Below are positions 60,524 through 64,000 of a DNA stretch of 64,000 nt, one piece after another. Numbering within the stretch: position 1 is the first letter of the stretch; every line of letters starts with the position of its first letter. The position numbers and the translations under genes are program-made. A model generated the notes under the pieces. It searched no databases, had not been told where the DNA came from, and saw nothing but the letters and a program-made list of their open reading frames with translations. The stretch covers positions 62,001 through 126,000 of the forward strand of contig KB722744.1 of the NCBI GenBank assembly GCA_000349905.1, written 5' to 3'. The stretch comes from Volvariella volvacea V23. Its lineage: Eukaryota; Basidiomycota; Agaricomycetes; Agaricales; Pluteaceae.

Positions 60524-61825
60524 TCAAGGCCGTCCGACCAGCACCATCCCCTCATCATCCTCCGTATCGATATTCGAGAACGACCCTCCCAAATTGCCCG
60601 TGTCCGAGTTTGTCATCGACGATACGCTCGACAGGGACGCGGTCCTGTCTATCTGCACCGCAGGCGAGCCAGAAGCAGAAGCAGAAGCCACAGACGACGG
60701 CGTAGGAGTCGTACGAGATGCATGTGCACGAGAGGTGTAAGCGCCGGGGAAAGGAGCGATGCTGTCGGTCGAGAGCTGTCGTTCGGTCGTGGTTGGCGCT
60801 GATAGTCTAGTTTTCGATTCATCTTCTTCGTTGACTTTTTTGATTGTAGCGGTGGATGAGGAAAGAGAGGAAGAGTTGGAGAGGTCGAGGTGGGCGGCGA
60901 GCATGGCGTCTCGGACGCGGTTGGCGAGGTCTGGGATGTCGGCGGCTGTTAGGCCTGCTGTTGGGATTGGTGGGAGGACTGTGAAGAAAAGTTAGTTAGC
61001 TGAATGGTATTAGATCGTATAAAAACGAGAAAGCGTAGTTTGGGCCATCCAGCCCACAAATCAAAAGCCCACACCCACCTCTGACTCTCAAAGTCCCCTT
61101 ATCAAACCACCCTGGCCTATAAATCCTCCAATAGTTCTCCGTCACGATCGGTACAATCGGGATCCCCGCCTGCACCGCGAGATGGAAGCCGCCCTTCTTG
61201 AGCGGGAGCACGTCCGGCTGGGGGCTCAGTCGCCGCGTGCCCTCGGGGAACATCCACAGCGAGAGCCTGAGCGACTTCATCTTTTGCGCGGCGGCGGCGA
61301 GCGAGCGCATGGCGGAGGAGTTGTTGGCCCGGTTGACGAAGATGGCGCCGGAAAGGGTCATGAAGGGCCCGAGGGGGGAGAATTGGAGAGACTGTTTGGC
61401 CATGATGGATGTTCGTTTTGGCATCAGTCTGCGAGGGGGGGACGTTAGTTGGTATTTCAGACGGGGAATTGCTCGTTTGCTCACTTTCCGACGACGAGGA
61501 TGTCGAGCATGCTCTGGTGGTTGGCCATCAGCACGGCCGGCTGGTTGTTCTCCAGGTTCTCCACGCCCTCGACTTGGACGGTGAGATCGAGCACTCGGCT
61601 AGCGAGAGCGTAAAAAGTGCGTGCTATCACGTAGTTGACGTCGAACCGCCGGCCGATGCTTGCCATGCCCGCTGCGAGGGCCACCCCGCAGGTGGCGACC
61701 ATTGTGAGGGTCGAGAGGTAGAGACCTGCGCGGGTGTAGTACTGCCCGACGGGGGAGGAGCGGAGGAGGATGACGGGGAGGGAGATGTAGGCTATTGGCT
61801 TGACGAGGCAGATGAGGAACGACAT
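60524..61825 (-). CDS. 1-acyl-sn-glycerol-3-phosphate acyltransferase (PlsC/Slc1 family)
   Basis: Makes phosphatidic acid from lysophosphatidic acid in the ER membrane. The start at 61825 (MSFLICLVKPIAYISLPVIL) opens with a hydrophobic segment; an in-frame Met 68 codons upstream would add a sequence that does not look like this family. A second helix is LYLSTLTMVATCGVALAAGM. Motif I is NHQSMLD (the NHx4D catalytic pair), motif III is FPEGTR in LWMFPEGTRRLSPQ, and motif IV is GIPIVPIV. LMPKRTSIMAKQSLQFSPLG is typical of Slc1. The last exon has VLPPIPTAGL followed by a Ser/Thr-rich tail of about 110 residues, longer than in yeast Slc1 and probably disordered. Three exons; about 385 residues. 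The second exon is markedly GC rich. Confidence 0.92.
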
Positions 61826-62172
61826 TGTGGTCGGTGGTGGTGTGACTTTTCTCGGTGCTGGGAGGCTTGCGTGTGCTGCGCGTGGAGGAGCGTTGATTGA
61901 TGTGGGATAAGGATGGCGTCGTCGATTAAGCAGCCTCGGGACACGCACCACCGCCGAACGGGCAGAGGAAAAACAAGTTTTGTTTATGGAAACCTCAGCT
62001 GCAACGGCCTTGTCTTGTGATTTCACCAACCCTGCACTCCGGCGTCATTGCCTGCACCTCATTACATACAGCCCGCTCTCGCCTGGCCTTTCATCGATAT
62101 CGCGTCCGACTCGGACTCCTACAACCGATATCAGAAAAATCACCTCCACCTGCTGTCAGTGTCGCCGAGGCC
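61826..62172. promoter_or_regulatory. Divergent promoter, acyltransferase and hypothetical gene
   Basis: The 347 bp between divergent start codons must carry both promoters. No TATA box is evident. Confidence 0.5.
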
Positions 62173-63694
62173 ATGTCGTCTGACCCCAAAAAAGAAATAG
62201 TCCGTGGTACTGCATCCCCAATTATGCACATCCGCTGCATGGAGTTAAGTGACGTCTTGCATTGCTTTCGCAGGAAGAACGACGGCGACGAAGCGTCTCG
62301 AGTCGTCTGCAAAAGAGGCTCCCACTTCGACCCCAAGTTCCGGAACTGCAGTCGAGGAGGGCACACAGGTATGCCATCCCTCTCGACTGTGCATGCAACG
62401 ACCACACGCGTTCCGTAGCTCGAGAAACCGAACGAGGCCGCTCCCACCGCGCCGGGGTCAGACCCAGACTCGACAAACGCCACTCAACCTCCTGCAGGTC
62501 ATGCTGCATCGACCTCACACCCATACCCATGGACATACATGACATCCACGCTCGAAGCTGCGTTCAACGAAAACCCGAGCCCAGAGCAGACCCAAACCAC
62601 CTCTGGGCCCACTGTTTCATCCCAGACTCAGACAAAGTATACCTATCATTTTAAAGACGCAAAGCACACAGAGCTTGGTCCGCTGTACGATGCAGGTGGT
62701 GCAGAGGACGAGACGGACACTGTGCAACCTTCTTCGGCTCAAGTGCAGCAGGGGGGTATCCATCCCGCAACTGGCTCTACCGCAGACTCCACAGATTCTG
62801 TACGTCTAATCTACCTCTTTTCTTGCTAATCTAATTTTCCATAGGCCATAGCACAAAAAGCATCAGCTATCATACGAACCTTCCTATCCCACGGAGAAGC
62901 TTGTTCGGTAGCAGAATCGGAAGCGCTCAAACTGGCTACTACACCCATTTCGTTCAGCAGTCCGTCGAACAGACAAGACAGCGGAAGCTCAGAAGAGGCT
63001 CGAGACTCCCAATCCAAACCGGAGAAAGCTCGGACCAAGACCCAGAACGCGATGGTAAATAGTGTGCCACTCGACTCGGACTCGGACTCGGAGGACGATG
63101 GCATATTCAAACGGCGGAACGATGTCTACGATGACGACGAGCAAGTCGAAGATACTACCGCAACAACCGCAGATGAATTCGTGCAAACCGAGGAACCAGA
63201 CCTCGAAGACGAGCTAGAAGACAAGCTGCAAGCGTACCGGAACATGCTCGATCGCCTTGGTGAGCTCTCGAGTCTTCTTGTGCTGGCTCCAGTTCGGGGT
63301 TAACGCGTGTATAGAGAAATTGCATGACGAAGCGGTGCAATTGCAAAGCTCGATACTAGAGCTGATTGAGGCGCCCGGAGAGAGAGGTGATCCACAAATG
63401 GAACGAGAGAGCCTTACCTCTGGCCATGACCAAGGAGAACCAGCTCCTATCCCTGCTAACCACAGCCCTCCTCCCTCCGCATCCACTTCCACTTCCACCG
63501 CTACCACCACCAACACGACCACAACTTCAGATGAAGACCAAACGACCCCAGAACTGCAAATCCTCGGGATAGTCAAGGCCAGTCTTCCCGTCCTCAAAGC
63601 CCGAATCTCGAATTTGGAAATGGCCATCGAGCTGGTCGATAGCGCGCAGGAGAACTTGACGATCAGCTATAGGATGGAGAGTCTAGGGTTATGA
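62173..63694 (+). CDS. Hypothetical acidic protein with coiled-coil C-terminus
   Basis: Not recognised. The start at 62173 (MSSDPKKEIVR) is followed by four introns with good GT-AG ends. The exons join through TATKRLESSAKEAPTSTPSS, LEKPNEAAPTAPGSDPDSTN, TYMTSTLEAAFNENPSPEQ and TKYTYHFKDAKHTELGPLY. After an intron at about 62800-62845 comes AIAQKASAIIRTFLSHGEAC. An acidic Asp-Ser run (SDSDSDSEDD) near 63070 is encoded by a GACTCG hexamer repeat. EDELEDKLQAYRNMLDRLEK, spliced across an intron in the Leu-Glu junction, starts a coiled coil; the C-terminal ILGIVKASLPVLKARISNLE continues it. A Thr/Ser-rich insert separates the two. The product is about 425 residues. The first donor could be at either of two GT positions 3 nt apart. 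Confidence 0.65.
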
Positions 63695-63867
63695 TGTCAG
63701 TCACGAGTTGCCGGTCGAGCGTTTGCGAGTCCGTTGGCATGTGTATACTATGGAACATACATGTACAGTACCGCCTTGTCGATACCCCCATCACATTCAT
63801 CCGAGTCATTTAGTATCATAATCCACCGCCGGGTAGGAGCAGGGAACATGGGACCACAGAGAAAAAA

Positions 63868-63962
63868 GGGCCTGACCGGGAATTGAACCCGGGATCACCT
63901 CGATATTATCCAGAGCTGACGGACAACCCGAACGAGGTATCTTACTACTAGACCATCAGGCC
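63868..63962 (-). tRNA. tRNA-Pro(CGG) with 23-nt intron
   Basis: On the minus strand the acceptor GGCCTGA pairs with TCAGGCC. The anticodon stem CCTCG pairs with CGAGG. The loop reads TTCGGG, then an intron (63926-63904), then T, giving anticodon CGG. The intron begins one base 3' of the anticodon, the canonical position. The T arm is CCGGG-TTCAATT-CCCGG. A run of six T follows the 3' end, fitting a Pol III terminator. The mature length is 72 bases including the discriminator C. Confidence 0.95.
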
Positions 63963-64000
63963 AATGAGATCGGTGCCGCTTTGTGGGAACAACAACTACA

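Noticed and set aside
61826..62029. N-terminal extension of the acyltransferase from an upstream Met
   Set aside because: The added 68 residues are basic and Pro-rich and unlike the family, which starts with the hydrophobic segment at MSFLICL.
1..64000. CRISPR arrays, insertion sequences, operons and LTR elements
   Set aside because: None were seen; the intron-rich gene structure is eukaryotic, and no long terminal or regularly spaced repeats were noticed by eye.

Overview
The window looks like the nuclear genome of a filamentous basidiomycete, probably a mushroom-forming Agaricomycete. The evidence is: nearly every gene is broken by several short (about 35-160 bp, mostly 50-65 bp) GT-AG introns; genes are densely packed on both strands; fungal-specific families are present (DASH subunit Spc19, Rax1-type RGS protein, fungal Ira/NF1 RasGAP, Nam8/Ngr1-type RNA-binding protein); and there is a tandem array of phi-class glutathione transferases and a relic of the NACHT type common in basidiomycetes. 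Genus cannot be fixed from the sequence alone.

Layout. 0.6-8.1 kb is a mitochondrial block: the complex I MWFE-type subunit (NDUFA1-like, +), a lipoate-protein ligase (-), the quadruple CX9C complex I subunit NDUFA8 (-), a small ubiquitin-like-fold candidate (+) and the complex I assembly factor NDUFAF3 (-). 8.2-11.6 kb is a NOL11/Utp8-like ribosome-biogenesis gene (+). 11.8-18.8 kb holds four head-to-tail phi-class glutathione transferases (-); three carry the nine-base string TGACTAAGC, which fits the antioxidant response element core, 180-280 bp upstream, and the fourth has a Yap1-type site. 19.1-21.7 kb is a gephyrin-type MogA-MoeA fusion (+) with a histidine-rich linker. 21.8-22.6 kb is Spc19 (-).

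23.5-45.7 kb is all on the minus strand and is rich in signalling genes: an arrestin-like trafficking adaptor with a PPxY motif, a Rax1-type RGS membrane protein, a large coiled-coil/low-complexity protein of unknown role, and a 10-kb neurofibromin/Ira RasGAP. 47.3-50.3 kb is a three-RRM Nam8/Ngr1/TIA-1-like protein (+), followed by an unusual 1.6-kb pyrimidine-rich stretch with no credible gene. 53.8-55.6 kb is a glycerophosphodiester phosphodiesterase (-). 55.6-60.5 kb is mostly empty and contains a decayed NACHT fragment. 60.5-61.8 kb is a PlsC-type lysophosphatidate acyltransferase (-), 62.2-63.7 kb a hypothetical acidic protein (+), and the window ends with an intron-containing tRNA-Pro(CGG) on the minus strand.

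Exon structures were deduced by eye from splice consensus plus family conservation. For NDUFA1, the lipoate ligase, the ubiquitin-like gene and the RRM gene the joined exon lengths sum to a multiple of three. For the largest genes only the outer limits and landmark exons are given. I did not find a convincingly new biological system; the best leads are the ARE-like sites in the transferase array, the mitochondrial gene cluster and the pyrimidine-rich 3' region.
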